From positions 124,001-188,000 of the forward strand of contig JAEXNR010000007.1 in the NCBI GenBank assembly GCA_023439505.1: a stretch of DNA of 64,000 nt, in the 5' to 3' direction. Both the position numbers and the translations under genes were made by a program. Of the stretch, positions 43,187-52,613 are shown piece after piece. The notes beneath the pieces were generated by a model. That model was not told where the DNA came from. It saw only the letters and a list, made by a program, of their open reading frames with translations, and made no database searches. Positions within the stretch are counted from its first letter, which is position 1. Each line of letters starts with the position of its first letter. This DNA comes from Bacillota bacterium. GTDB taxonomy: Bacteria; Bacillota; Clostridia; Lachnospirales; Lachnospiraceae.

Positions 43187-43663
43187 ATGGAGGTATCAAT
43201 CTACACAGACGGAGCTGCCAGAGGAAATCCGGATGGTCCCGGCGGTTACGGAACCATCCTTGTATATGTTGATTCAAAAGGAACCGAGCATCGCAGAGAA
43301 TATAGTGGAGGTTATCAAAAGACCACCAACAATAGAATGGAATTGATGGCCGCAATTGCCGGACTGGAAGCGCTGACAAGACCCTGTCAGGTCCAGCTTT
43401 ACTCCGATTCCCAGTATTTGGTGAAGGCTTTTAATGAACATTGGCTGGAGGGCTGGATCAAAAAAGGCTGGAAGCGGGGCAAGAATGAACCTGTTAAGAA
43501 TGTTGACTTATGGAAACGGCTGCTGGAGGCAACGAAACCGCATCAGGTAACGTTTCACTGGGTCAAAGGTCATGCCGGACATCCAATGAATGAACGCTGT
43601 GACGAGCTGGCCACAACTGCTGCAGACGGCAGCGATTTATTAGAGGATACCATTCTTGAATAA
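43187..43663 (+). CDS. rnhA: Ribonuclease HI
   Basis: A 158-residue RNase HI that degrades RNA in RNA-DNA hybrids. The catalytic DEDD residues are in VSIYTDGAARGNPDGPGG, NRMELMAAI, YSDSQYLVKAF and GHPMNERCDELA. The start is uncertain: ATG 43187 gives the usual MEVSIYTDG beginning, with GAAAGGG 13 bases upstream; in-frame ATGs at 43175 and 43142 (overlapping the MutS-like gene by 16 bases) are alternatives. It is the second RNase H of the window. Confidence 0.92.
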   Translation: MEVSIYTDGAARGNPDGPGGYGTILVYVDSKGTEHRREYSGGYQKTTNNRMELMAAIAGLEALTRPCQVQLYSDSQYLVKAFNEHWLEGWIKKGWKRGKNEPVKNVDLWKRLLEATKPHQVTFHWVKGHAGHPMNERCDELATTAADGSDLLEDTILE

Positions 43664-43667
43664 CACG

Positions 43668-43742
43668 GATGAGGTTACTGTTCCCTCCTCATATAATAAT
43701 GAACACATTGATTTGTCGAAATCATATTCATGGCCTTGAATG
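43668..43742 (+). repeat. Dispersed repeat copy B (trmD-tail duplicate) after rnhA
   Basis: Matches 28071-28117 (42 of 47) and 28135-28162 (27 of 28) without the 17-base insertion of copy A. Here it is untranslated, between rnhA and the mutS promoter. Confidence 0.8.
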
Positions 43743-43797
43743 GGGAGTGAACTTAACCGGATGAGGGATATGAACCTTATTTACATCAATGTATCCA

Positions 43798-43825
43798 TTG
43801 CAATTCACTTATCTTATGTTATAAT
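43798..43825 (+). promoter_or_regulatory. mutS promoter
   Basis: TTGCAA (43798-43803), a 16-base spacer and a perfect TATAAT (43820-43825), 42 bases before mutS. Confidence 0.65.
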
Positions 43826-43867
43826 TGTTATGGTTTCTTAACAATACAAAGGAAAGGATCGTTCATA

Positions 43868-46576
43868 ATGACACAATTAACTCCCTTGATGCAGCAATAT
43901 ATGCAGATTAAGGAGCAATATAAAGATTGCATTCTATTCTATCGCTTAGGTGATTTTTATGAAATGTTTTTTGAAGACGCGCAGGTTTGTTCCAAAGAAC
44001 TGGAAATTGTTCTTACCGGAAAAAGCATCGGTCAGGAGGAAAGAGCTCCCATGTGCGGTATCCCCTATCATGCTGCAGAAAATTATCTGAGTAAACTGGT
44101 GGGCCGCGGTTATCGTGTGGCAATCTGTGAACAGGTGGAAGATCCAAAAGCAGCCAAAGGAATCGTAAAACGGGAAGTTATTCGCATCGTAACGCCGGGA
44201 ACAAACTTGAATACCCAGGGATTGGACGAAACTAAAAACAATTACCTGATGGCAGTAGTACATACAACCAATGCTTATGGAATCTCCATCGTAGATGTTA
44301 CGACTGGAGATTATTATGTTACAGAGGTAGAACAGGATCGCAAATTACTGGATGAAATCTATAAATGGGCGCCCTCGGAAATCATATGCAATGACACCTT
44401 CTTCGTATCCGGTATTGACATCGAGGGTTTAAAAACCTATCATAATCTGACCTTATCTCCGCTGGAACCCTGGTACTTTGACGATGAACTGTGTATCCGC
44501 GTCTTAAAGGAACATTTTAATGTAGCTACGCTGGACGGACTTGGTCTAAAGGATTATTCCATTGGGATTATTGCCGCGGGATGTATCATGCAGTTTTTAA
44601 GAGAGACCCAGAAAAACTCTCTTTCCCATATAACTAAATTAACACCCTATACCTATGAAAAATATATGCTTCTGGACAGCTCAACCGTCCGAAACCTGGA
44701 GCTTACCGAAACCATAAGGGAGAAACAAAAGAAGGGTTCCCTTCTCTGGGTATTGGATAAGACAAAGACTGCCATGGGTGCCAGACTGCTCAGAGGTTAT
44801 ATGGAACAGCCCCTGATTGATGAACAGTTGATCAGCGCAAGGCTGGATGCAGTGTCACAGCTTAAGGAGAATATGATCACCCGGGAAGAGATCCGGGAAT
44901 ACTTAAATCCCATCTATGATCTGGAACGTCTGATGAGTAAAATCAGCTATAAAAGTGCCAATCCGAGAGATGTCATTGCTTTTTCTTCCTCTCTTTCCAT
45001 GCTCCCGCATATTAAATTATTAATGGAGGGATTTGATTGTACCCTTCTGTCCGGATTATATGAAGAACTGGATCCCCTTGAGGATTTATCCGAATTGATT
45101 CAACGTTCCATTGCCGAAGAACCGCCGATGAATCTGAAAGAAGGCGGTATCATAAAGGAAGGGTATCATACTGAAGTAGACCGGTTAAGAAGTGCCAAAA
45201 CGGAAGGGAAGGATTGGCTGATGGCACTGGAGGCGAAAGAGCGGGAAGCCACCGCGATTAAGAATCTTAGAATCAAGTACAACCGGGTATTCGGTTATTA
45301 TTTTGAAGTAACCAACTCCTACCAGAATCTGGTTCCCCAGCACTGGATGAGAAAACAGACACTGGCCAATGCAGAGAGATACACCTCCACCGAGTTAAAA
45401 GAACTTGAGGATATTATTCTTGGAGCAGAAGATAAATTGTTTTCCCTGGAATATGATCTGTTCTGCGAAATCAGAGAGCAGATAGCCTTAGAAGTAAAGA
45501 GAATTCAAAAAACTGCCAAGGCCATAGCCGGTATCGATGTATTCGCTTCCCTTGCTATGGTTGCGGAACAGAATAATTATGTTAAGCCCTCATTGAATAC
45601 AGAAGGTCATATTATGATTAAAAACGGCCGCCATCCTGTGGTAGAGAAGATGATTTCCCACGATATGTTTGTCTCAAATGATACGCTGCTTGACAATTGC
45701 AATAATCGTGTCTCTATCATTACCGGTCCGAATATGGCAGGAAAGTCGACCTATATGAGGCAGACCGCCTTAATTGTTCTCATGGCACAAATTGGCAGCT
45801 TTGTTCCTGCCGAAACGGCGAAAATCGGGATAGTGGACAGGATTTTTACCAGAGTCGGGGCCTCCGATGATCTTGCCAGCGGCCAAAGTACCTTTATGGT
45901 AGAGATGACGGAGGTGGCCAACATTCTGCGCAATGCAACAAAGCACTCCCTTTTGATTCTTGATGAAATCGGAAGAGGCACCAGTACCTTTGACGGTTTG
46001 AGCATAGCCTGGGCTGTGGTGGAACATATCAGCAGCCAGTCTGTTCTGGGCGCCAAAACATTATTTGCCACCCATTATCATGAACTGACGGAGCTGGAGG
46101 GCAGACTGGAAGGCGTTAATAATTACTGTATTGCTGTAAAGGAACAAGGGGAAGACATCGTATTTCTTCGTAAGATTGTAAAGGGCGGTTCCGATAAGAG
46201 CTATGGAATCCAGGTAGCAAAACTGGCGGGAGTACCAGGTAGTGTCTTACGTCGTGCGACAGAAATTGCTGCCGAGTTGAGCGGCAATGATCTTGCACTT
46301 AAAACAAAGAATTTAAGTGAACCATCACCAGCAGAAGAAGAATTTGTACAGGAAGCGCTTCCTTTCATTCCTGTAACAGATACGGATTCATTCAAAATGG
46401 CAACCGGACGGAAGGATAAGAAGGCAAAGAGCAGCAATCAGCTTTCCTTATTTTCCGTATCAGGGAATGAAGATATCATTGCAAAACTGAGAGATCTGGA
46501 TATCTCAAGATTAACACCCATAGAAGCAATCAATCAACTGGACCTGATGCAGAAAAAGATTAAACAACGAATTTAA
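43868..46576 (+). CDS. mutS: DNA mismatch repair protein MutS
   Basis: A 902-residue MutS, the mismatch sensor. Domain I has the mismatch-wedging GDFYEMFFEDA (Phe-X-Glu type motif at about residues 28-32). Connector, lever and clamp domains follow. The ATPase has ITGPNMAGKSTYMRQ and LLILDEIGRGTSTFDG. GIQVAKLAGVPGSVLRRA and a C-terminal polar linker ending MQKKIKQRI complete the protein. GGAAAGGA lies upstream. It is followed by mutL after 69 bases; the two act together. Confidence 0.98.
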   Translation: MTQLTPLMQQYMQIKEQYKDCILFYRLGDFYEMFFEDAQVCSKELEIVLTGKSIGQEERAPMCGIPYHAAENYLSKLVGRGYRVAICEQVEDPKAAKGIVKREVIRIVTPGTNLNTQGLDETKNNYLMAVVHTTNAYGISIVDVTTGDYYVTEVEQDRKLLDEIYKWAPSEIICNDTFFVSGIDIEGLKTYHNLTLSPLEPWYFDDELCIRVLKEHFNVATLDGLGLKDYSIGIIAAGCIMQFLRETQKNSLSHITKLTPYTYEKYMLLDSSTVRNLELTETIREKQKKGSLLWVLDKTKTAMGARLLRGYMEQPLIDEQLISARLDAVSQLKENMITREEIREYLNPIYDLERLMSKISYKSANPRDVIAFSSSLSMLPHIKLLMEGFDCTLLSGLYEELDPLEDLSELIQRSIAEEPPMNLKEGGIIKEGYHTEVDRLRSAKTEGKDWLMALEAKEREATAIKNLRIKYNRVFGYYFEVTNSYQNLVPQHWMRKQTLANAERYTSTELKELEDIILGAEDKLFSLEYDLFCEIREQIALEVKRIQKTAKAIAGIDVFASLAMVAEQNNYVKPSLNTEGHIMIKNGRHPVVEKMISHDMFVSNDTLLDNCNNRVSIITGPNMAGKSTYMRQTALIVLMAQIGSFVPAETAKIGIVDRIFTRVGASDDLASGQSTFMVEMTEVANILRNATKHSLLILDEIGRGTSTFDGLSIAWAVVEHISSQSVLGAKTLFATHYHELTELEGRLEGVNNYCIAVKEQGEDIVFLRKIVKGGSDKSYGIQVAKLAGVPGSVLRRATEIAAELSGNDLALKTKNLSEPSPAEEEFVQEALPFIPVTDTDSFKMATGRKDKKAKSSNQLSLFSVSGNEDIIAKLRDLDISRLTPIEAINQLDLMQKKIKQRI

Positions 46577-46645
46577 TAATAACTGACGTATTCTCATTGT
46601 TGATTCCATAGGGAAGGAAGTCTGAGATAAGGAAGGGAGGTTTTT

Positions 46646-48778
46646 ATGTCTCTGATACAAGTATTAGATGAGTCAACCATCAATCAGATTGCGGCGGGGG
46701 AAGTGGTGGAGCGTCCCAGTGCCGTAGTCAAGGAGTTGATCGAAAATGCAATGGATGCCGGAGCGTCTGCCATTACCGCTGAGATAAAGGAAGGCGGTCT
46801 TAGCTTTATCAGAATTACAGATAACGGTTTTGGCATCGCCAAAGAAGACGTCCCTTTGGCGTTTCTTCGACATGCCACCAGCAAAATTCGCTGTGCACAA
46901 GATCTGCTCTCTGTAACCAGCCTCGGCTTTCGCGGTGAAGCACTCTCCAGTATCGCCGCTGTTGCACAGGTGGAACTGATCACAAAGAAACAGGATGCAC
47001 TGACCGGATATCGTTATCTCATTGAAGGCGGAGCAGAAAAATCCTTTGATGAAATCGGGTGTCCCGGTGGTACTACAATTGTCGTAAGGAATTTATTTTA
47101 CAATACCCCTGCCCGCAGGAAATTTTTAAAATCTGCAACCACGGAAGCCGGCTATATCAGCGATCTGATGGAGCGCCTTATGGTGTCCCATCCGGAGGTT
47201 TCCTTTAAATATATTGTCAATCAGCAGGTGAAACTGCAATCTTGTGGTAACCGCAGCAGTAAGGATATTCTTTATCAGGTATATGGCAGAGACATCTCCA
47301 GGGAATTGGTTCCGGTTACCTATGAAGAACAGCAGGTTCAAATTCACGGGTTTATTGGAAAGCCGTTGATTAACAGAGGAAACCGTAATTTTGAAAATTA
47401 TTTTATCAATGGAAGATACATAAAGAGTAATATTATAACAAAGGCAATTGAAGAAGCCTATAAGCCATATCTGATGCAGCACAAATATCCCTTCACTTCT
47501 CTGTATTTTACCATTGACCCGCTTTTTATTGATGTTAATGTCCATCCGCAAAAGCTTGAAGTGAGATTAAAAAATGCAGATGAGATCTTTCAAAGCACGC
47601 TGCAGGCAATTCGAACTGCCCTGACCGGAAAGGAACTGATTCCGAAGGTGAGTCTGACTCATGAGAACAACCCTCAGAAGCAGGAAGTGATCACGCCGAT
47701 ACCGGAGCCTTTTGAAACAAACCGCATAAGGCAAATGCATGCGGACAACGTTCTGAAAGAATCAAACAGTCAATATTTCCCTTCTGATAAGCGAGAGCTG
47801 ATGCCATCTAATTCGACATCCGCTAATTTAAATCCTGCTGCCCGGACTTATGTTCAGGATTTTGATGATCAGTCTTATGATACTCGGCCATCAGCCTCTG
47901 ATATTGCAACTCATGCTACGCTAAATCTTGATGCTGCAGCTTCTGATTCTCTAAATCATAATGTTACAGCTCCTGATTCTCTGAATCATAATGTTACAGC
48001 TCCTGATTCTCTGAAACATGATGTTACGGCTGCTGACATCTCAAAAACATTTGTTGCCATGGAACCTGTTACCTTAGATCCTGCTGTTATACCGGACACT
48101 GAGCCGAAGCAATTCAGCCTTTTTTCTGAAGATGCCGGACCGGACGCCAAAAAAACCGATCTACAGAAGGGGGATCCGGTATTCCTGTCAAAGAGAGCGC
48201 TGGAAGAACATCGGATTATCGGACAGATTTTTTCCACCTATTGGCTGGTGGAGTATAAAAAAGAGCTTTATATTATAGATCAGCATGCTGCACATGAGAA
48301 GATTCTGTATGAATCCATTATGGAAGCCGCCAGAAAAAAGACGGCCTCCTCCCAGCTTCTGCTGCCTCCCATTGTTCTGACACTGACGCTGCGGGAGCAG
48401 GAGGTCTTAAAGAAATACGTAACTGTTCTTGAACAGCTGGGATATGAGATCGAGCACTTCGGGGGAAACGAATACTCCGTACGGGCGGTTCCTGCCGATT
48501 TATACGGCTTATCAGAAAAGGAGCTGTTGCTGGAATTCATAGATAAACTGACGGAGGATTTCTCCGGTTCAACCCCGGATGCAATCCTGGAACGGGTGGC
48601 CTCCCTATCCTGTAAGGCTGCCGTGAAGGCAAATCATAACTTTTCACTGTCGGAAGCCTCTGCTTTGATCAGCACCTTGCTGACCCTTAATAATCCTTAC
48701 CATTGCCCTCATGGGAGGCCTGTTATCGTCTCTATGAGCCAATATGAATTAGAAAAGAAATTTAAACGGATTTTATAG
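46646..48778 (+). CDS. mutL: DNA mismatch repair protein MutL
   Basis: A 710-residue MutL. The N-terminal GHKL ATPase has IAAGEVVERPSAVVKELIENAMDAG, TDNGFGI and TSLGFRGEALSSI. The C-terminal dimerisation/endonuclease domain has QHAAHEKILYE, matching the metal-binding DQHA(X)2E(X)4E endonuclease motif, and later SCKAAVKANHNFS and CPHGRP. The linker (about 350-500) is low-complexity and includes three tandem 30-bp repeats (47939-48028) encoding ten-residue units such as APDSLNHNVT. The start has AAGGGAGG upstream. The endonuclease motif indicates nicking MutL rather than the MutH-dependent type. Confidence 0.97.
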   Translation: MSLIQVLDESTINQIAAGEVVERPSAVVKELIENAMDAGASAITAEIKEGGLSFIRITDNGFGIAKEDVPLAFLRHATSKIRCAQDLLSVTSLGFRGEALSSIAAVAQVELITKKQDALTGYRYLIEGGAEKSFDEIGCPGGTTIVVRNLFYNTPARRKFLKSATTEAGYISDLMERLMVSHPEVSFKYIVNQQVKLQSCGNRSSKDILYQVYGRDISRELVPVTYEEQQVQIHGFIGKPLINRGNRNFENYFINGRYIKSNIITKAIEEAYKPYLMQHKYPFTSLYFTIDPLFIDVNVHPQKLEVRLKNADEIFQSTLQAIRTALTGKELIPKVSLTHENNPQKQEVITPIPEPFETNRIRQMHADNVLKESNSQYFPSDKRELMPSNSTSANLNPAARTYVQDFDDQSYDTRPSASDIATHATLNLDAAASDSLNHNVTAPDSLNHNVTAPDSLKHDVTAADISKTFVAMEPVTLDPAVIPDTEPKQFSLFSEDAGPDAKKTDLQKGDPVFLSKRALEEHRIIGQIFSTYWLVEYKKELYIIDQHAAHEKILYESIMEAARKKTASSQLLLPPIVLTLTLREQEVLKKYVTVLEQLGYEIEHFGGNEYSVRAVPADLYGLSEKELLLEFIDKLTEDFSGSTPDAILERVASLSCKAAVKANHNFSLSEASALISTLLTLNNPYHCPHGRPVIVSMSQYELEKKFKRIL
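47939..48028 (+). repeat. In-frame 30-bp tandem repeats in the mutL linker
   Basis: Three units at 47939-47968, 47969-47998 and 47999-48028. Each reads GCTYCTGATTCTCT and then a variant of AATCATAATGTTACA, with a few substitutions. Flanking sequence shows degenerate partial copies. Each unit encodes ten residues, so copy-number change would keep the frame. Confidence 0.85.
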
Positions 48779-48836
48779 ATATTATATATACAGTTAACTT
48801 CAACCGTATCCTTCTGCAAAGGAAGGAGAGGCACAT

Positions 48837-48860
48837 ATGGCCTCTGTTTACAATTGCTGA
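48837..48860 (+). other. Seven-codon frame with strong ribosome site before miaA
   Basis: GGAAGGAGAGG (48821-48831) lies 5 bases before ATG 48837, which opens MASVYNC and stops at TGA 48858-48860. It could be a leader peptide or simply a stray site. The miaA start at 48911 is 50 bases further on. Confidence 0.25.
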
Positions 48861-48910
48861 ATTTGAACATAATGATAGAAAACAGGAACAAAAGGATAGA
48901 AAGGTACCTT

Positions 48911-49855
48911 ATGCAAAAGAAACCCCTCATTATATTAACCGGTCCAACCTCTGTCGGGAAAACCGCTGTCTCCATTGAACTGGCTAAAGCCATTGGCGGG
49001 GAGATTATTTCAGCCGATTCCATGCAGGTGTACCGTCATATGGATATTGGAACTGCGAAGATATCACCGGAAGAAACGTCCGGTATCCCTCATTATCTTA
49101 TCGATGAATTTGAACCCGATGAAGACTTTAATGTGGTAAAGTTCCAGCAATATGCCAAAAGATATATCGAACAAATTCATGGTAAAAATAAGATTCCTAT
49201 CCTTACGGGCGGTACCGGATTCTATATTCAGGCCGTATTGTATGATATTGATTTCACCAGAAATCAAGAGGATGACACGTACCGTGAGGAGCTGGAGCTA
49301 TTGTATCAGGAGAGAGGGTCTGCATATCTTCATCAGCTGCTGCAGACCGTTGATCCTGAGAGCGCAGCCGCAATTCATCCCAATAACAGCAAACGGGTCA
49401 TTCGCGCACTGGAATATGCAAAGCAAACCGGAGAGAAAATATCCTCCCACAACGAGGAGCAAAGACAGAAATCTTCACCGTACAACTACTGTTATTTTGT
49501 ACTTCATAAAGACAGAACAAAACTTTACCAAGCCATTGATACGCGTGTTGATCAAATGATGGCAAAGGGTTTGTTGGATGAAGTAAAGTTCCTGGCGGCA
49601 CAAGGCTATCAAAGAGAGCTGGTATCCATGCAGGGACTCGGATATAAAGAAATCCTTGCTTATCTTGCAGGGGAATGCACGCTGGACGAAGCGGTTTATA
49701 TCCTAAAAAGGGATACCAGACACTTTGCCAAACGCCAGCTGACCTGGTTTAAGCGGGAACGGGATGTTATCTGGATAAATAAAGATGACTTTCTTAAGGA
49801 AGAAGAAATTATAACGTTTCTTTCAAATCAATTGAAAGAACATCAAATAATATGA
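48911..49855 (+). CDS. miaA: tRNA dimethylallyltransferase MiaA
   Basis: A 314-residue enzyme that adds the dimethylallyl group of DMAPP (a product of IspH in this window) to A37 of tRNAs reading UNN codons. The P-loop is LTGPTSVGKTAVS (about residues 9-21), followed by SADSMQVYRHMDIGTAK and LTGGTGFYIQAVL. ATG 48911 has AAAGG 6 bases upstream; in-frame ATG 48872 and TTG 48854 are less likely. mutS-mutL-miaA order is standard. No hfq follows. Confidence 0.95.
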   Translation: MQKKPLIILTGPTSVGKTAVSIELAKAIGGEIISADSMQVYRHMDIGTAKISPEETSGIPHYLIDEFEPDEDFNVVKFQQYAKRYIEQIHGKNKIPILTGGTGFYIQAVLYDIDFTRNQEDDTYREELELLYQERGSAYLHQLLQTVDPESAAAIHPNNSKRVIRALEYAKQTGEKISSHNEEQRQKSSPYNYCYFVLHKDRTKLYQAIDTRVDQMMAKGLLDEVKFLAAQGYQRELVSMQGLGYKEILAYLAGECTLDEAVYILKRDTRHFAKRQLTWFKRERDVIWINKDDFLKEEEIITFLSNQLKEHQII

Positions 49856-49894
49856 CATAATTATATTATGTAAACATTTAAGGAGGCAATATCA

Positions 49895-51184
49895 TTGTTA
49901 ACGAAAGAGTTGGATCAGGCGTATCTGAATCTGGGGATCGATCAGAAGGTCATTGATTTTTGTACTGTAATTGAAGATAAATTAAAGGAACGTTTCTTTG
50001 CCCTTGACCGGGTTGCAGAGATGAACCAGTTAAAAGTATTAAAGGCCATGCAGGATAACCGTCTCAGCGATATTCATTTTGCCGCTACCACAGGCTATGG
50101 GTACAATGACATCGGCAGGGACACGCTGGAAAAGGTATATGCGGATGTCTTTCATACAGAAGATGCCCTGGTAAGACCTCAGCTAATCAGCGGAACACAT
50201 GCATTAACCATTGCTTTATCAGGCAATCTGCGCCCCGGTGATGAGATCCTTTCTCCGGTAGGAAAACCATACGATACCTTAGAAGGTGTGATTGGAATTA
50301 CTGAATCAAAGGGTTCTCTGGCGGAATACGGTATTACCTATGCACAGGTGGATTTGCTGGCTGACGGCAGCTTTGATTATGATGGAATTCAGACTGCTTT
50401 GAAGGACAAAACAAAACTTGTGACCATTCAGCGTTCCAAGGGATATGCCAGCCGTCCTACCTTATCCGTAGAACGTATCGGGGAATTGATTCGTTTTGTT
50501 AAGCAAATCAAACCTGACGTAATTTGTATGGTCGATAACTGCTATGGCGAGTTTGTAGAGATAACGGAACCGACGGATGTGGGTGCCGACCTGTGCGTCG
50601 GTTCACTGATCAAAAATCCCGGCGGCGGACTTGCTCCCATTGGGGGTTATATTGTAGGTAAGAAGGAATATGTGGAAAATGCGGCTTATCGTCTGACTGC
50701 ACCCGGCCTGGGAAAAGAAGTAGGTGCATCCCTTGGTCTGAATACCTCCCTGTTTCAGGGTCTGTTCTTGTCTCCGGTAGTTGTGGCGGGAGCAATTAAA
50801 GGAGCCATCTATGCAGCTAATATCTACGAACTTCTGGGCTTTCCGGTAGTTCCCGACAGTACGCAAAGCCGTCATGATATCATTCAGGCAGTTACCTTGC
50901 ATTCCGCAGACGCGGTGATTGCTTTTTGTAAAGGAATACAGGCTGCGGCACCTGTTGACAGCTTTGTGTCTCCGGAACCTTGGGCTATGCCCGGATATCA
51001 GTGTGATGTAATTATGGCCGCAGGCGCATTTGTACAGGGTGCATCCATCGAGTTATCTGCAGACGCTCCGATCAAGCCTCCTTATACCGTGTTTTTCCAG
51101 GGTGGGCTCACTTGGTTTCATGCAAAATTTGGTATTTTGATGTCGGTACAGAAGTTATATGAGAAGAATATCATCCTGCTTTAA
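49895..51184 (+). CDS. PLP-dependent enzyme, methionine gamma-lyase/YnbB family
   Basis: A 429-residue fold-type I PLP protein of PF06838 (YnbB, formerly 'aluminum resistance protein', annotated methionine gamma-lyase family). The substrate-binding segment is VRPQLISGTHALTIALSG. The PLP lysine is expected in CVGSLIKNPGGGLAPIGGYI. Whether it cleaves methionine is not known. It starts at TTG 49895 with AGGAGG 8 bases upstream. In Firmicutes the family is regularly encoded next to miaA or glnR, as here. A strong terminator follows. Confidence 0.9.
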   Translation: MLTKELDQAYLNLGIDQKVIDFCTVIEDKLKERFFALDRVAEMNQLKVLKAMQDNRLSDIHFAATTGYGYNDIGRDTLEKVYADVFHTEDALVRPQLISGTHALTIALSGNLRPGDEILSPVGKPYDTLEGVIGITESKGSLAEYGITYAQVDLLADGSFDYDGIQTALKDKTKLVTIQRSKGYASRPTLSVERIGELIRFVKQIKPDVICMVDNCYGEFVEITEPTDVGADLCVGSLIKNPGGGLAPIGGYIVGKKEYVENAAYRLTAPGLGKEVGASLGLNTSLFQGLFLSPVVVAGAIKGAIYAANIYELLGFPVVPDSTQSRHDIIQAVTLHSADAVIAFCKGIQAAAPVDSFVSPEPWAMPGYQCDVIMAAGAFVQGASIELSADAPIKPPYTVFFQGGLTWFHAKFGILMSVQKLYEKNIILL

Positions 51185-51235
51185 CTTGTTTTTTATAACA
51201 ATAACAGTTTCTTATATGAGATTTTTACTGAAACA

Positions 51236-51280
51236 CCAGTAAGCAATATGCCTAATTGCTTACTGGTTTGTTCCATTTTT
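51236..51280 (+). terminator. Terminator after the YnbB-family gene
   Basis: A 12-bp stem, CCAGTAAGCAAT (51236-51247) with ATTGCTTACTGG (51255-51266), a 7-base loop and a T-rich tail. Confidence 0.85.
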
Positions 51281-51405
51281 TGTGTATACAAATAGTAAGT
51301 ATTGTGCTAAAATGTTACTTGATTATTGATCTGATTTTGTGTGATCAATGTTGTATTTACATGCAAAGTAAGGATTACCGGGTGTTCGGAGAGGAGTAGA
51401 ATTGA

Positions 51406-51690
51406 ATGGGTCGAACGGGGAAAGCATATGGTAAAAACAACTGGGCGTTATTTTTATTAATTCTTGCAGGTTTTGTCTTGGGGAGCTTTGTTGGCCACCT
51501 GACCAAAGATGTTAATTATCTATCCTGGTTAAATTACAGTCTTGATTTTTCCATTGGTGACACCACGAAGAATAATACTGTATGTCTTAACCTTGGGGCT
51601 CTTGTGCTGCAATTCGGATTATTGGTCAAAATTTCCATCGGGAGTGTAATTGGAGCAGTTGCCTCCATATTTGTCTATAAAGCGCTCTGA
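51406..51690 (+). CDS. DUF4321 membrane protein
   Basis: A 94-residue protein with two membrane helices (about 13-31 and 63-91) and a short polar loop. It matches the DUF4321 pattern (NNWALFLLILAGFVLGSFVGH, then LNLGALVLQFGLLVKISIGSVIGAVASI). Function is unknown. It lies upstream of radC-mreB, as in many clostridia. GGAGAGGAG precedes the ATG. Confidence 0.85.
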   Translation: MGRTGKAYGKNNWALFLLILAGFVLGSFVGHLTKDVNYLSWLNYSLDFSIGDTTKNNTVCLNLGALVLQFGLLVKISIGSVIGAVASIFVYKAL

Positions 51691-51730
51691 TCATTATCGT
51701 ACATATTCCAACTGATTTCTTGGAGAGAAA

Positions 51731-51785
51731 CGTATCGTTACATCATGTAAATGATACGGAGTTTTATCCTGTCACAGGATAAAAC
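51731..51785 (+). other. Two consecutive hairpins in the radC leader
   Basis: CGTATC (51731-51736)/GATACG (51753-51758) encloses TTACA-TCA-TGTAA. Then GTTTTATCCT (51761-51770) pairs with AGGATAAAAC (51776-51785) over a 5-base loop. There is no T run after the second, and the radC ribosome site AAGGAGG follows 7 bases later. They may control radC translation or only mark an RNA-processing site. Confidence 0.5.
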
Positions 51786-51802
51786 ACAAAGAAGGAGGAT
51801 GT

Positions 51803-52501
51803 ATGAATCAAAAATTCTTAACCGTTAAGGATCTGCCCCTATCCGAACGTCCCTATGAAAAGTGTGAACGATATGGTGCGGGGATCTTATCCGATGCTGA
51901 GCTTTTGGCTGTGATTTTAAGAACCGGCACCCAAAAACAAAGGGCAATTGACCTGGCTGTGAATGTACTGAATTATTCCGAGATCTGTCCGGGATTAAAG
52001 GGACTCAATTATTTGTCTATGGCTGAGCTAACGAAAATCAAAGGAATAGGAAGAGTAAAAGCAATTGAACTGCTTTGCCTGACAGAACTCACCAAACGGA
52101 TGGCAAGGGAGATAGGAAGAGAAAGTTTAAAATTAGTCACACCCCAAAGTGTTGCAGATTATTACATGCAGGATATGAGACACCTGACCAGAGAACAGAT
52201 TATCCTGATCATGTTAGATTCCAAGAATAAAATCATCAAGGATATGATTATCTCCTCAGGAACGGTAAATACTTCTATTATGCCGGCAAGGGAAGTATTT
52301 ATACAGGCATTAAAATATGAAGCCGTTAATATTATCTTACTGCATAATCATCCCAGCGGTGATCCGACGCCGAGTTCAGAGGATATCAGAGTCAGTAAAA
52401 GAATGTTGGAGGCCGGTAATTTAATTGGGATTTCACTTATGGATCACCTGATTATTGGTGATAATAGATACATAAGCTTAAAAGAACAGGGATTGTTTTA
52501 A
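51803..52501 (+). CDS. radC: RadC family protein (JAB domain)
   Basis: A 232-residue protein with an N-terminal helix-hairpin-helix region (LTKIKGIGRVKAIEL, about 75-90) and a C-terminal JAB/MPN metalloprotease-like domain with LLHNHPSGDPTPSSED. Despite its name, its function in DNA repair is unproven. It precedes mreBCD, a very conserved order. AAGGAGG lies before the ATG. Confidence 0.95.
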   Translation: MNQKFLTVKDLPLSERPYEKCERYGAGILSDAELLAVILRTGTQKQRAIDLAVNVLNYSEICPGLKGLNYLSMAELTKIKGIGRVKAIELLCLTELTKRMAREIGRESLKLVTPQSVADYYMQDMRHLTREQIILIMLDSKNKIIKDMIISSGTVNTSIMPAREVFIQALKYEAVNIILLHNHPSGDPTPSSEDIRVSKRMLEAGNLIGISLMDHLIIGDNRYISLKEQGLF

Positions 52502-52613
52502 TGAAGAATGCCCGGTCAAAATACGGACTGTACTATGCTTATAAAATACTTTATATTAATTAACTTACAAGAATGACTGCTTATGCGAAATTGATAGGAG
52601 GTTTACAGACAAC

